From Rhodospirillales bacterium (GTDB lineage: Bacteria > Pseudomonadota > Alphaproteobacteria > Rhodospirillales > Magnetovibrionaceae), in assembly GCA_024653965.1 (NCBI GenBank), contig JANLGW010000024.1, positions 1 to 64,000 of the forward strand: a stretch of DNA of 64,000 nt, read 5' to 3'. The notes under the pieces are model-generated. The model saw nothing but the letters and a program-made list of their open reading frames with translations, was not told where the DNA came from and made no database searches. Position numbers and translations under genes: made by a program. Below, piece after piece: positions 19,086 through 27,978 of the stretch (its first letter is position 1; each line of letters starts with the position of its first letter).

Positions 19086-20458
19086 TCACTCGTACTGTTA
19101 CCGTCACGACTTTGGCGGGGTTGTTGTTTTTTACGCAACCGATGGCGCCGACTTTTGCCGCCGAAGAAGCCGCCGCTCCAACTGCTACGCCGGAAGATAC
19201 CTATCGGTTGATGCAATTGTTTGGCAACGTGTTCGAGCGTGTGCGTGGCGACTATGTCGAGCATCCGTCGGACAAAGCGCTGATCGAAGCCGCCATCAAT
19301 GGCATGCTGAGTTCTCTTGACCCGCACTCAAGCTACATGAACCCTGAAGCGTTCAAGGAAATGCAGGTTCAGACCAAAGGCGAGTTTGGCGGTTTGGGCA
19401 TCGAAGTCACCATGGAAAACGGCGTGGTCAAAGTGGTCTCGCCCATTGACGACACGCCTGCGGCGCGCGCCGGGCTGCAAACCGGCGATTTGATCACCCA
19501 CATCGACGACGAGCCGGTGCTGGGCATGAACTTGGCCGAAGCCGTGGACAAAATGCGCGGACCGGTGGGTTCCGAGATTAAGATTAAAATTTTCCGGGAT
19601 GGCAAAGACCCCTTCGATGTGACGTTGGCGCGTGCGGTGATCACCATCCGCTCGGTGCGTTCGCATCTGGAAGGCGATATCGGTTATGTGCGCATCACCT
19701 CGTTTAACGAACAATCTTTTCAAGGCTTAGATAAAGCCGTGAAGGATTTTAGTGCGAACCTGAAAAAAGAAGACAAGACGCTGCGTGGCTTGGTGCTGGA
19801 TTTGCGCAACAATCCTGGCGGCTTGTTGGATCAAGCCGTCGCCGTATCGGATGCCTTTATGGCGCATGGCGAGGTGGTGTCGATCCGTTCCGAACAACAC
19901 CCCGAAGAAGCTCAGCGTTTTAACGCCCGCCCCGGCGACATCATCAATGGTTTGCCGATGGTGGTGCTGATCAATGGCGGTTCGGCTTCGGCGTCTGAAA
20001 TCGTCGCGGGCGCGCTGCAAGATCAAGGCCGCGCCATTATCATGGGCACCAAGTCGTTCGGTAAGGGCTCGGTGCAGACCATCATTCCGCTTAGCGGCGG
20101 CGAGGATGGGGCCATGCGCATGACTACGTCGCGTTATTACACGCCGTCGGGGCGCTCCATTCAGGCGGTCGGCGTTTCGCCGGATATTGAAGTGCAGCAG
20201 GCCAAACTGGAAGTGGTGGAGCCGACCTCCCAGCGTCGTGAACGGGATCTGCGTGGCGCGCTCGATAAGGATAACGGCGCGCCTAAGGAGAAAAATGGCG
20301 CGCCTAAGGAAAACGGCACGCCGAAGGAAAATGGCGCTCTCAAGGATGCGGGCGCTGAACCCGACGTCGCAGCGACGGATTATCAGTTGACCCGGGCGCT
20401 CGATATGATCCGGGGAATTACTTTGTTTAGCGGCATGACCAAACCGACAGGCGGATGA
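19082..20458 (+). CDS. ctpA: Carboxy-terminal processing protease (S41)
   Basis: 458 residues with a Sec signal peptide (TTLAGLLFFTQPMAPTFA), a PDZ domain at about 90-180 (GLGIEVTMENGVVKVVSPID, GDLITHIDDEPV), and the S41 core with the catalytic Ser in GGSASASEIVAG (about 301) and Lys in GTKSFGKGSVQT. It is periplasmic and trims proteins at the C-terminus. Its ATGA start overlaps the envC stop. The tail holds a tandem KENGxP-type repeat (DNA period 18-21 bases, 20265-20352), which looks recently expanded. Confidence 0.95.
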   Translation: MITRTVTVTTLAGLLFFTQPMAPTFAAEEAAAPTATPEDTYRLMQLFGNVFERVRGDYVEHPSDKALIEAAINGMLSSLDPHSSYMNPEAFKEMQVQTKGEFGGLGIEVTMENGVVKVVSPIDDTPAARAGLQTGDLITHIDDEPVLGMNLAEAVDKMRGPVGSEIKIKIFRDGKDPFDVTLARAVITIRSVRSHLEGDIGYVRITSFNEQSFQGLDKAVKDFSANLKKEDKTLRGLVLDLRNNPGGLLDQAVAVSDAFMAHGEVVSIRSEQHPEEAQRFNARPGDIINGLPMVVLINGGSASASEIVAGALQDQGRAIIMGTKSFGKGSVQTIIPLSGGEDGAMRMTTSRYYTPSGRSIQAVGVSPDIEVQQAKLEVVEPTSQRRERDLRGALDKDNGAPKEKNGAPKENGTPKENGALKDAGAEPDVAATDYQLTRALDMIRGITLFSGMTKPTGG

Positions 20459-20486
20459 TTTTGAAGCGATTGGGGGGCGCGATTTC

Positions 20487-22223
20487 GTGAAGCTTCCGTT
20501 TACCATCAAACTGGGAGCGGTCAAAGGCGTGTTCGCACGCCTGAACCCATTGGGCCTTTTGCGCAAAATCAAGTCTAAGCTTCCCTCCAAACTTGGCGGC
20601 AAGGGCAAGGCTGGCAAGGAAGCAGACGATGGCGGCCATCTTGACGATGAGGATATGTTCGGCGATTTGGGCGACCTCAGTGAGCTTGATGCCGCAGCAA
20701 AGGAGCGTCAGCGCGAAGCGGCCCAAAAAGGCGATGACGACGATGATGATGACGATGAAGCGGTGGATTATACCAGCGATGCCTACACCACCGATAAAGA
20801 AGTAAATCTCGATCGCATGACCAGCGGCAATGATGCTGCCGCAGCGCAGGAATCGAAGTTAGCCGATCATGATGACGACGGCGATGACAACCCTCTCGGC
20901 GACATCGATTTGGCCAACCTTCAGGCGATGCCGGATTTCGATGATGACACCGAAGCCGAAGACGAAGACGGAAAAGTAAAATCCAAGAAAAAGAAATTGC
21001 TGCTGATTGTGGGCGGCGGCGTGACGGTCGCGGTGATGATCGGCGCGGCTTCTTGGCTTTTCTTGAGCGGCACAATGTCATCCGAAGAAGCGGGCGGGCA
21101 AAATCCGGCGGTCGTACACGATGCCGTGGTGAGTTTGGATAATGTGCCGCTGGTATCCCAAGGGTTGCTGGACTCCGCTCCGGTGAATCCGGACCGGGAC
21201 CCATCCCAGCAAAGTGTGGCCGCTCCGGCCCCAGGGTCGGCGGCGGCGCCTAAGCAGGGCGGTGGCGCGCCCGAACCGACGCGTCCCATGAGCGAGGCGG
21301 ATGCGGCGCTTGCGCAGTTGGGCCTGAATGTGTCGCCAGAGCCTGGCGCTGGGGTTGTGGTGCCGTCCGTGACTCGAACCTCATTTAAAGGGCTGTCTGC
21401 GGCTCCGGCGGGAACGCCATTGGCGGTTGCTCCGGTCGGCGGTGTCGCTGAGTCCACGGATTTGGGCGTGTTGCCTAAAATTGCCGAGGATGGCCTTACC
21501 CCTTATGAGGCCTACGCGCGCCCTGAACCGGCAATGGACGCGGCAAAACCCAAAATTGCCATCATCATCACAGGCGTGGGCATGTCGCGCGCGGCGACCG
21601 AAGCGACCCTCGCCGCAATGCCTCAGGATGTGGCGTTGGCGTTGGACGTCTATGCGCGTGGGCTGGATTTCTGGGTGGCGCGGGCGCGCGAAGATGGCCA
21701 TGAAATCTTGCTCAGCCTGCCGATGGAGTCTGAAACTTTTCCGTTCAGTGACCCCGGTCCAGAGGCATTGAAGGTGCTTAACGCGCCGGAAGAAAATATC
21801 AAAAAATTGGAATTCATCTTCACCCGCACTACAGGTTACTTCGGGGTGCTGACAGAGCTTGGCGGCAAGTTCTTGGCTGTCGAGGATCAAGTCAACGTGC
21901 TTATGGAGCAGTTGAAAAAACGCGGTTTGATGTATGTCGATGGCGGGGCGCCGGGTTCGCTTGGCACGCGGGTGGCGCATAAACAAGATATCCCCTGGGC
22001 GGCGGTCGAGATGAACTTGGATCAGGCGCAAAGCCGCGCCGAGCTGGAGCGTTTGTTGCAAGATTTATCGGACCTGGCGCAAAAACGCGCCATTGCGGTT
22101 GCCCGTGTGTCCGCCACGCCGCTCACTTTGGCCGTGCTGAGCGCGTGGATTGCGACCTTGGATCAGAAGGGCATGCAATTGGTTCCGCTATCTGCATTGG
22201 CCAAAAAACAGATCATCAGATAG
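20487..22223 (+). CDS. Divergent polysaccharide deacetylase family protein (YibQ-like)
   Basis: 578 residues from a GTG. The last 230 residues are the divergent polysaccharide deacetylase domain (IAIIITGVGMS, LPMESETFPFSDPGP, YFGVLTELGGKF, YVDGGAPGS). Before it lie a basic N-terminus, a very acidic stretch (a run of eight Asp codons with little else), one membrane helix at about 170-190 (LLLIVGGGVTVAVMIGAASW), and a Pro/Ala-rich linker. The catalytic domain should be periplasmic. It sits between ctpA and rppH as in related bacteria; its biochemical role is not settled. The N-terminal 160 residues are not recognised. Confidence 0.85.
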   Translation: MKLPFTIKLGAVKGVFARLNPLGLLRKIKSKLPSKLGGKGKAGKEADDGGHLDDEDMFGDLGDLSELDAAAKERQREAAQKGDDDDDDDDEAVDYTSDAYTTDKEVNLDRMTSGNDAAAAQESKLADHDDDGDDNPLGDIDLANLQAMPDFDDDTEAEDEDGKVKSKKKKLLLIVGGGVTVAVMIGAASWLFLSGTMSSEEAGGQNPAVVHDAVVSLDNVPLVSQGLLDSAPVNPDRDPSQQSVAAPAPGSAAAPKQGGGAPEPTRPMSEADAALAQLGLNVSPEPGAGVVVPSVTRTSFKGLSAAPAGTPLAVAPVGGVAESTDLGVLPKIAEDGLTPYEAYARPEPAMDAAKPKIAIIITGVGMSRAATEATLAAMPQDVALALDVYARGLDFWVARAREDGHEILLSLPMESETFPFSDPGPEALKVLNAPEENIKKLEFIFTRTTGYFGVLTELGGKFLAVEDQVNVLMEQLKKRGLMYVDGGAPGSLGTRVAHKQDIPWAAVEMNLDQAQSRAELERLLQDLSDLAQKRAIAVARVSATPLTLAVLSAWIATLDQKGMQLVPLSALAKKQIIR

Positions 22224-22231
22224 AAACGAAC

Positions 22232-22735
22232 ATGAGCAAAAAAGACGATCTTCCCTATCGTTTAGGCGTTGGCGCCGTGTTGATCAATGCCGCGGGTTTG
22301 GTATTGGTCGCGCAGCGTTTAGACACGCCCAGTGATGCTTGGCAAATGCCCCAGGGGGGTATCGACAAGGGTGAAGATCCTCGCGAAACCGTGTTGCGGG
22401 AGCTCCAAGAAGAAATCGGCACCGCCAATGTCGAAATCATCGGCGAAACGGACGATTGGCTGACTTATGATTTGCCGAAGGAAATTCGCAAATCGATTTG
22501 GAAGGGCCGGTACCGGGGGCAAAAGCAAAAATGGTTTGCCTTGCGGTTTTTGGGAACCGATGCGGAAATCGATTTGAATGCGCATAAACATCCGGAATTT
22601 TCCGCCTGGAAATGGGTGGAGTTTCAAACGATTCCCGATTTGATCGTTCCGTTCAAACGCTCGCTGTATCAAGACATCGTCGATATGTTTCAACACTTGA
22701 CCGTTCGGGGTGCGGACAAGGATAAAACAAGATGA
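22232..22735 (+). CDS. rppH: RNA pyrophosphohydrolase
   Basis: 167 residues, Nudix fold. PYRLGVGAVLINAAGLVLVAQR at the start, WQMPQGGIDKGEDP, and the Nudix box ending RELQEEIGT; then WKGRYRGQKQKWFALRFLG, all RppH signatures. It removes pyrophosphate from 5' triphosphate RNA ends and so starts mRNA decay. Start chosen at MSKKDDL (22232), nine bases after the yibQ stop. Its TGA overlaps the next start (ATGA). Confidence 0.96.
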   Translation: MSKKDDLPYRLGVGAVLINAAGLVLVAQRLDTPSDAWQMPQGGIDKGEDPRETVLRELQEEIGTANVEIIGETDDWLTYDLPKEIRKSIWKGRYRGQKQKWFALRFLGTDAEIDLNAHKHPEFSAWKWVEFQTIPDLIVPFKRSLYQDIVDMFQHLTVRGADKDKTR

Positions 22736-23706
22736 CCTATTTGCAGCTGTTGGCCGGGTTTGCATTGCTATTTGGCGGCGCAGAATTTTTGGTGCGCGGC
22801 GCGGTGCTTGTGGCGAGCAAACTGGGCCTTTCGGCAATGTTGATCGGCATGACGGTGGTCGGGTTCGGTACCTCCGCGCCGGAGTTTGTGGTCAGTCTTA
22901 ATGCCGCGTTCGACGGCTCTCCCGGCATTGCGATGGGCAATGTGGTTGGCTCCAACATCGCCAATATTTGGCTGATTTTGGGTGTTGCAGCACTCATCGC
23001 GCCGGTGATGGTGAATACCCGAGCGGTGATTCGCGACGCCATGATGCTGGTGGGCAGCACCGTCTTGTTCGCCCTGTTGTGTCTTTTCGGAATAATTGAA
23101 CATATCGCGGGCGGTATACTGTTTTTGTTGTTGATCGGCTATTTTTTGTGGGTATATCGGCAAGAGCGCACCGATGGCGCCGCCGCGCACCTGCACGAAC
23201 GCGAGGCCGAGGAATTTCAAGACGTCCCCATGAACATCTGGGTGGCATGGGGAAGCGCTTTGGGCGGGTTGGCGGCGCTGGTTTACGGCGCGGATCTGCT
23301 GGTGGGCTCAGGTACGGTGTTGGCCCGCGATGCCGGTGTGCCGGAAGAAGTCATCGGCCTGACCTTGTTCGCCATCGGCACCTCGCTGCCGGAATTGGCC
23401 GCTTCGGTGACGGCCGCGTGGCGCGGTCATGCCGACGTGGCTATCGGCAATATCGTCGGCTCCAACCTGTTCAATACACTGGGTGTTGCGGGTGGCGTGG
23501 CGGCGCTGACGACGTTGCCGGTACCCGAACAAATTGCTGGGTTCGATTTGTGGGTGATGGTTGTCGCTACGTTTATGCTTTTGGCCTATCTCACTTTAAG
23601 CGTGCGGTTGCGGCGTCGCGACGGTGCTTTGTTTGCGGGTATTTATTGCGCTTATATTGCCGCACAGATCGTGGGCGTGGATCGTTTGATGGCGTGGTTC
23701 GTTTAG
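22732..23706 (+). CDS. Calcium/sodium antiporter (YrbG-like, CaCA family)
   Basis: 324 residues, about ten membrane helices in two homologous halves. Each half carries an alpha repeat: GFGTSAPEFVVSLNAAFDGS with GNVVGSNIANI in the first, and AIGTSLPELAASVTAAWRG with GNIVGSNLFNT in the second; the Glu in each APE/LPE binds the ion. A loop of about 40 polar residues separates the halves. It would export Ca or exchange Na across the inner membrane. It overlaps rppH by four bases and so probably shares the operon. Confidence 0.92.
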   Translation: MTYLQLLAGFALLFGGAEFLVRGAVLVASKLGLSAMLIGMTVVGFGTSAPEFVVSLNAAFDGSPGIAMGNVVGSNIANIWLILGVAALIAPVMVNTRAVIRDAMMLVGSTVLFALLCLFGIIEHIAGGILFLLLIGYFLWVYRQERTDGAAAHLHEREAEEFQDVPMNIWVAWGSALGGLAALVYGADLLVGSGTVLARDAGVPEEVIGLTLFAIGTSLPELAASVTAAWRGHADVAIGNIVGSNLFNTLGVAGGVAALTTLPVPEQIAGFDLWVMVVATFMLLAYLTLSVRLRRRDGALFAGIYCAYIAAQIVGVDRLMAWFV

Positions 23707-23784
23707 GGTCCGGACTCATTATTCTGATCCGGTTTAACCTTTAACGCCCTTGCATAAGGGGCGGGTTTCGACCATTCTCCGATC

Positions 23785-24555
23785 ATGAGTATGCACGGAC
23801 ATCCCAATGTATTGATTACCGGCGCAGCGCACCGAATTGGCCGCGCCATCGCCTTTGATTTGGCCGCACATGGTTATGGCGTGGCGGTCCATTATTACAA
23901 TTCCGTGGAACAGGCCGGACAATTGGTCAACGCCATTCACGACGTTGGCGGGCGCGCGGTGGCGGTAAAAGCCGATTTGGCTGACGAAGATCAGGTCAAG
24001 ACGATCATCCCCGCCGCCCAGGAAGTTCTCGGCCCGTTGACGGTGCTGGTCAATAACGCTTCGGTATTTGAAAACGACACCGCGCAAAGCACCACCCGGG
24101 AAAGCTGGGATACACATTTGAATGTCAATTTGCGCGCCCCCTTCGTTTTGTCGCAGATGTTTGCCGATCAGGTTCCCAGCGGTCTGGAAGGCAATATTAT
24201 CAATATCTTGGATCAGCGGGTGTGGAATCTGACGCCGTTTTTTATGTCCTACACGCTGTCAAAATCGGCGCTGTGGACGATGACGCAGACTTTGGCGCTG
24301 GCGTTTGCGCCCGATGTGCGCGTCAACGGCATCGGTCCTGGACCGACGTTGAAGAATGAACGACAATCGGAAGAAGATTTCGCCCGCCAGTGGTCGGAAA
24401 CCCCGTTGAACCGGCGGGTCATGCCGGATGAAATTGCCGACGCGGTGCGCTTTATCATTCACGCCCCCTCTATGACGGGCCAGATGATCGCGCTGGATTC
24501 CGGACAACATCTAGGCTGGGCGCAAGCGTCCAACCTCAACCCGCCCCGCGAATAG
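23785..24555 (+). CDS. Short-chain dehydrogenase/reductase, probably pterin-related (FolM-like)
   Basis: 256 residues, classical SDR. VLITGAAHRIGRAIAFDLA is the NADP(H) fold; LVNNASVFENDT and the active YTLSKSALW (Tyr and Lys) follow; MTGQMIALDSGQHLGW is the family C-terminus. It lies directly upstream of folB, and such pairs encode FolM-type dihydromonapterin or dihydrofolate reductases, so a pterin role is likely but not proven. The start has two nearby ATGs (23785 and 23791). Confidence 0.8.
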   Translation: MSMHGHPNVLITGAAHRIGRAIAFDLAAHGYGVAVHYYNSVEQAGQLVNAIHDVGGRAVAVKADLADEDQVKTIIPAAQEVLGPLTVLVNNASVFENDTAQSTTRESWDTHLNVNLRAPFVLSQMFADQVPSGLEGNIINILDQRVWNLTPFFMSYTLSKSALWTMTQTLALAFAPDVRVNGIGPGPTLKNERQSEEDFARQWSETPLNRRVMPDEIADAVRFIIHAPSMTGQMIALDSGQHLGWAQASNLNPPRE

Positions 24556-24576
24556 GGCAAACCTTAAGGTCTCGCC

Positions 24577-24999
24577 ATGGCCAACCGTACCGTTCGATTG
24601 ATTCCGCCGCCCTCCATCGCTGACGCGCGCAGCGGTATCCGCCATGTGTTTGTGCGCGATCTGGTGCAGATGTGCGCCATCGGCGTCCATGCCCATGAAC
24701 GTCAAGGGACGCAGCGGGTGCGCTTGAATCTGGATTTGGCGGTCTATGAAGGCGATGCCAGTCACGTTGCGGACGACATCAAAAATGTCGTCTGTTATGA
24801 AGAAATTACCAACGCGGTACGGGCCGTGTGTCGTCGTGATCACATTAATTTGGTGGAAACCCTGGCCGAAGATGTCGCCAAGGTTTGTCTAACCCATGCA
24901 CAAGTGCGTTCTGTGCGCGTTCGGGTAGAGAAATTGGATGTGTTCGAAGACGTTTCCAGCGTCGGTGTTGAAATTGAGCGCTTTAATCCGGAAGTATAG
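24577..24999 (+). CDS. folB: Dihydroneopterin aldolase
   Basis: 140 residues. After about 20 extra N-terminal residues comes the FolB fold: VFVRDLVQMCAIGVHAHERQ, then CYEEITNAVRAV, HINLVETLAEDVAKVCL and VRVRVEKLDV. The Glu and Lys typical of the pterin site are present (IGVHAHE; VEKLD). It makes 6-hydroxymethyl-dihydropterin in folate synthesis. It is 21 bases after the SDR gene and followed by a 386-base gap. Confidence 0.93.
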   Translation: MANRTVRLIPPPSIADARSGIRHVFVRDLVQMCAIGVHAHERQGTQRVRLNLDLAVYEGDASHVADDIKNVVCYEEITNAVRAVCRRDHINLVETLAEDVAKVCLTHAQVRSVRVRVEKLDVFEDVSSVGVEIERFNPEV

Positions 25000-25129
25000 A
25001 TTCATCTATTGTGAAAGTATTGTGACGTGGATTTGAATAGCGGTGGTGTTGGTTTTTATTTACCGGTTTTCAACAGCCTGTCGCATTCTTAATCTTTGTG
25101 TTGCGTGGATTTGCCGGGCTTAAGCGACG

Positions 25130-25310
25130 GGGCATAAATTGCCAAAAAAACTAAAAAAAGCATAAAATTCAATACATTATGTTTTTGCTCAAAAAGTAAG
25201 CAAATCGCATAATGTTAAGGACTCTCAAGGGATGGTCCTTAAGTTAGGCCTTTACCCACAATCTTATCCACAATAGGGGTGGATAATTTTAACCCTTTGT
25301 TAGGAAGTGC
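25130..25310. other. AT-rich region with clustered DnaA boxes (possible replication origin or DnaA-controlled region)
   Basis: The 386-base gap between folB and uvrC holds no gene. It contains an AT-rich stretch (about 25135-25215) with A runs and no G/C clusters, a perfect 8-bp inverted repeat TTAAGGAC/GTCCTTAA (25215-25242), then a perfect DnaA box TTATCCACA at 25264-25272 flanked by one-mismatch boxes at 25252-25260 (TTACCCACA) and 25278-25286 (minus strand). A near CtrA site, TTAA-7-TTAG, lies at 25289-25303. This is the makeup of an origin, but dnaA, hemE, parAB and gidA are not nearby. Confidence 0.4.
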
Positions 25311-25385
25311 AAAGGTCAACCGTCTGAAAGGACTAGCAGGCTCGTTTTTACAAGTGGCCACAAGGCGAATGAGTGATTTTCTTCC

Positions 25386-27326
25386 ATGTCGAAAGCTACC
25401 CTGCCCCCCGAAGCCATAACTGATCTTGCAGCCAATGCGGGCGCTGCCGACACCGGCGCACACATCATCGCACAGTATTTAAAGACCCTGCCGGCTAAGC
25501 CGGGGGTGTACCGCATGCTCGGCGCCGACGGGCGGGTGCTTTACGTCGGTAAAGCCAAGGTGTTGAAAAACCGGGTCGCCAGTTACACCAAACCCGAACG
25601 GCTGAGTGTGCGCATCCAGCGCATGGTGGCGCAGACCGCTTCGATGGAGTTTGTCACCACCCATACCGAGGCCGAGGCGTTGTTGCTGGAGGCCAACCTG
25701 ATTAAAAAATTGGCGCCGCGGTACAACATTTTGCTGCGTGACGATAAAAGTTTTCCAGAAATCTTGCTGACCAAAGATCATGCCTTTCCCCGGGTGCTCA
25801 AACATCGTGGCGCACACAAACCGGGCGGGGAGTATTTTGGCCCGTTTGCCAGCGGCTGGGCGGTGAACGAGACGTTGACGATCTTGCAGCGCGCCTTTTT
25901 GTTGCGCACCTGCACCGACAGTATTTTCGCCAGCCGCACCCGCCCGTGCCTGCTTTATCAAATCAAGCGCTGTTCGGGGCCGTGTGTCGAAGGCAAGGTA
26001 TCGAAAGAGGGCTACAACGCCCTAGTCGACGAAGCGCGGCAGTTTTTGGCGGGTAAAAGCCAGGATATTCAAAAGCGCCTAGCCGCCGAAATGCAGGCCG
26101 CCAGCGATGCGCAGGATTATGAACAGGCCGCCTTGCTGCGCGATCGCATTCGCGCGCTGACCCAGGTGCAGCAACACCAAGACATCAATCCCGGCACGCT
26201 CAAGGATGCCGACGTGGTAGCCCTGCACCAAAAGGGCGGGCTGAACTGCGTGCAGGTGTTCTTTTTCCGTGGCGGGCGCAATTACGGCAACCGCGCATTT
26301 TTCCCTACCCAGGCTCAGGATGAAGACGCTACCGCGGTGTTGGAAGCGTTCTTGGGGCAGTTTTACGCCAAACACCCGCCGCCGGGCGAGGTGCTGCTGA
26401 GCCATGCGATCCCCAATTTAGGGCTGGTGGCCGACGCCCTTGCCGTGCGGGCGGGGCGTAAAGTGAAGTTGACGCACCCCGTTCGTGGCGATCGCCTGAA
26501 CTTGGTCCATCATGCCCTCGATAATGCGCGTGAAGCCTTGGCGCGACGTTCGGCGGAACGGGTGAGCCAAGAACGCATGTTGGATGAACTGGCCGAATTG
26601 CTGGGCATGGATCATCCGCCGCGCCGTGTTGAAGTGTATGACAATTCCCATATATCGGGCACAAACGCGGTGGGCGCGATGATCGTCGCGGGGCCGGATG
26701 GTTTCATGAAGAACGCCTATCGTAAGTTTAATATTCGCGGTGCCTCCAACGCCGAAGCCGGCGTGGACGGTTATCAGCCGGGCGACGATTACGCCATGAT
26801 GCGCGAAGTGCTGAGCCGGCGCTTCAAACGCGCCCTTAAGGATGTCGAAGAAAACGACGGCGCGCGCGGCGCGGATTGGCCCGATCTGCTGTTGATCGAC
26901 GGCGGGCTGGGACAGTTGGGCGTGGCGCTTGAGGTTTTGGCGGAACTCGGCATCGAGGATGTTGTGGTTGCGGGCGTGGCCAAGGGGGAGGATCGCAACG
27001 CCGGACGCGAGCGCATTTTCCTGCCCGGCCAAGCGCCCAAATCGTTGGGGGAGCGCGATCCGGTGCTGTATTTCATTCAGCGTCTGCGCGATGAAGCGCA
27101 CCGATTCGCCATCGGCACGCACCGGGGGCGCCGCGCAGCCACGCAAACGCATTCCAAGTTGGACGATATTCCGTCGATAGGGGCGAAGCGCAAAAAGGCG
27201 TTGCTGCATCATTTCGGCTCGGCCAAAGCGGTGCAAGAGGCGGGATTGGCCGATTTGGAGGCGGCAGACGGCATTTCGAAATCGATCGCCAAGCAAATAT
27301 ATGATTGGTTTAACGCCGAATCGTAA
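25386..27326 (+). CDS. uvrC: Excinuclease ABC subunit C
   Basis: 646 residues. GIY-YIG nuclease at about 40-120 (KPGVYRMLGADGRVLYVGKA), a UvrB-binding UVR region near 225-255 (QDYEQAALLRDRIRAL), the RNase H-like C-terminal nuclease (RVEVYDNSHISGTNAVGAM, LLIDGGLGQLG) and two helix-hairpin-helix units at the end (IPSIGAKRKKALL, AAAVxE-like region). It makes both incisions in nucleotide excision repair. About 30 residues precede the GIY-YIG domain. pgsA follows. Confidence 0.97.
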   Translation: MSKATLPPEAITDLAANAGAADTGAHIIAQYLKTLPAKPGVYRMLGADGRVLYVGKAKVLKNRVASYTKPERLSVRIQRMVAQTASMEFVTTHTEAEALLLEANLIKKLAPRYNILLRDDKSFPEILLTKDHAFPRVLKHRGAHKPGGEYFGPFASGWAVNETLTILQRAFLLRTCTDSIFASRTRPCLLYQIKRCSGPCVEGKVSKEGYNALVDEARQFLAGKSQDIQKRLAAEMQAASDAQDYEQAALLRDRIRALTQVQQHQDINPGTLKDADVVALHQKGGLNCVQVFFFRGGRNYGNRAFFPTQAQDEDATAVLEAFLGQFYAKHPPPGEVLLSHAIPNLGLVADALAVRAGRKVKLTHPVRGDRLNLVHHALDNAREALARRSAERVSQERMLDELAELLGMDHPPRRVEVYDNSHISGTNAVGAMIVAGPDGFMKNAYRKFNIRGASNAEAGVDGYQPGDDYAMMREVLSRRFKRALKDVEENDGARGADWPDLLLIDGGLGQLGVALEVLAELGIEDVVVAGVAKGEDRNAGRERIFLPGQAPKSLGERDPVLYFIQRLRDEAHRFAIGTHRGRRAATQTHSKLDDIPSIGAKRKKALLHHFGSAKAVQEAGLADLEAADGISKSIAKQIYDWFNAES

Positions 27327-27378
27327 ATTGCTAAAACCAGCCATGGCACCAATCTGCAAAAGACCTTACATTTAAGCC

Positions 27379-27975
27379 ATGGTTCTCAACATACCCAACG
27401 TTCTGACCGTTTCGCGCATCATCGCCATTCCGGTGGTGTTGCTGTTTATTTATTGGGGCGGCGTAAACGGCAACTGGCTGGCGCTTGCGGTTTACACCTA
27501 TGCCTGCATCACCGATTTTTTCGACGGCTACTTGGCGCGGGCGTGGCATCAGCAATCCGCGTTTGGCCGCTTTTTGGATCCCATCGCCGACAAGCTGTTG
27601 GTGGCGGGGGTGCTGTTTATGCTGGTGGGGGTCGAAAGTGTCGCAGGCGTGCATATCCTGCCTGCCGCCGTAATTCTCAGTCGGGAAATTTTGGTGTCGG
27701 GGCTGCGCGAGTTTCTGGCCGAAGCTCGCGTCGGACTGCCGGTCAGCCTGTTGGCCAAGTGGAAAACCACCATTCAGATGTTGGCGTTGGGTTTTTTGAT
27801 CGTCGGCCATGTCGGGCCGGACTTCGGCTTCGCCACCACGTGGCAAATTGGCGCTGCGGGGTTGTGGGTGGCGGCGGTGATCACGTTGATTACGGGTTAT
27901 GACTACCTGCGCGCTGGCTTGAAACACATCGCCGAGTCCGATGCCGATTATGATGGACCGACTGGGGACACTTAA
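27379..27975 (+). CDS. pgsA: CDP-diacylglycerol-glycerol-3-phosphate 3-phosphatidyltransferase
   Basis: 198 residues, integral membrane CDP-alcohol phosphatidyltransferase. The motif D-G-x2-A-R-x8-G-x3-D-x3-D is seen as TDFFDGYLARAWHQQSAFGR followed by FLDPIADK. It makes phosphatidylglycerol phosphate, the first committed step to phosphatidylglycerol and cardiolipin. About five membrane helices. It lies 52 bases after uvrC and three bases before moeA, a common alphaproteobacterial order. Confidence 0.96.
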   Translation: MVLNIPNVLTVSRIIAIPVVLLFIYWGGVNGNWLALAVYTYACITDFFDGYLARAWHQQSAFGRFLDPIADKLLVAGVLFMLVGVESVAGVHILPAAVILSREILVSGLREFLAEARVGLPVSLLAKWKTTIQMLALGFLIVGHVGPDFGFATTWQIGAAGLWVAAVITLITGYDYLRAGLKHIAESDADYDGPTGDT

Positions 27976-27978
27976 GTC

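Noticed and set aside
20265-20352. CRISPR-like repeats
   Set aside because: The repeats are coding, 18-21 bases long with no spacers, and lie within the ctpA frame.
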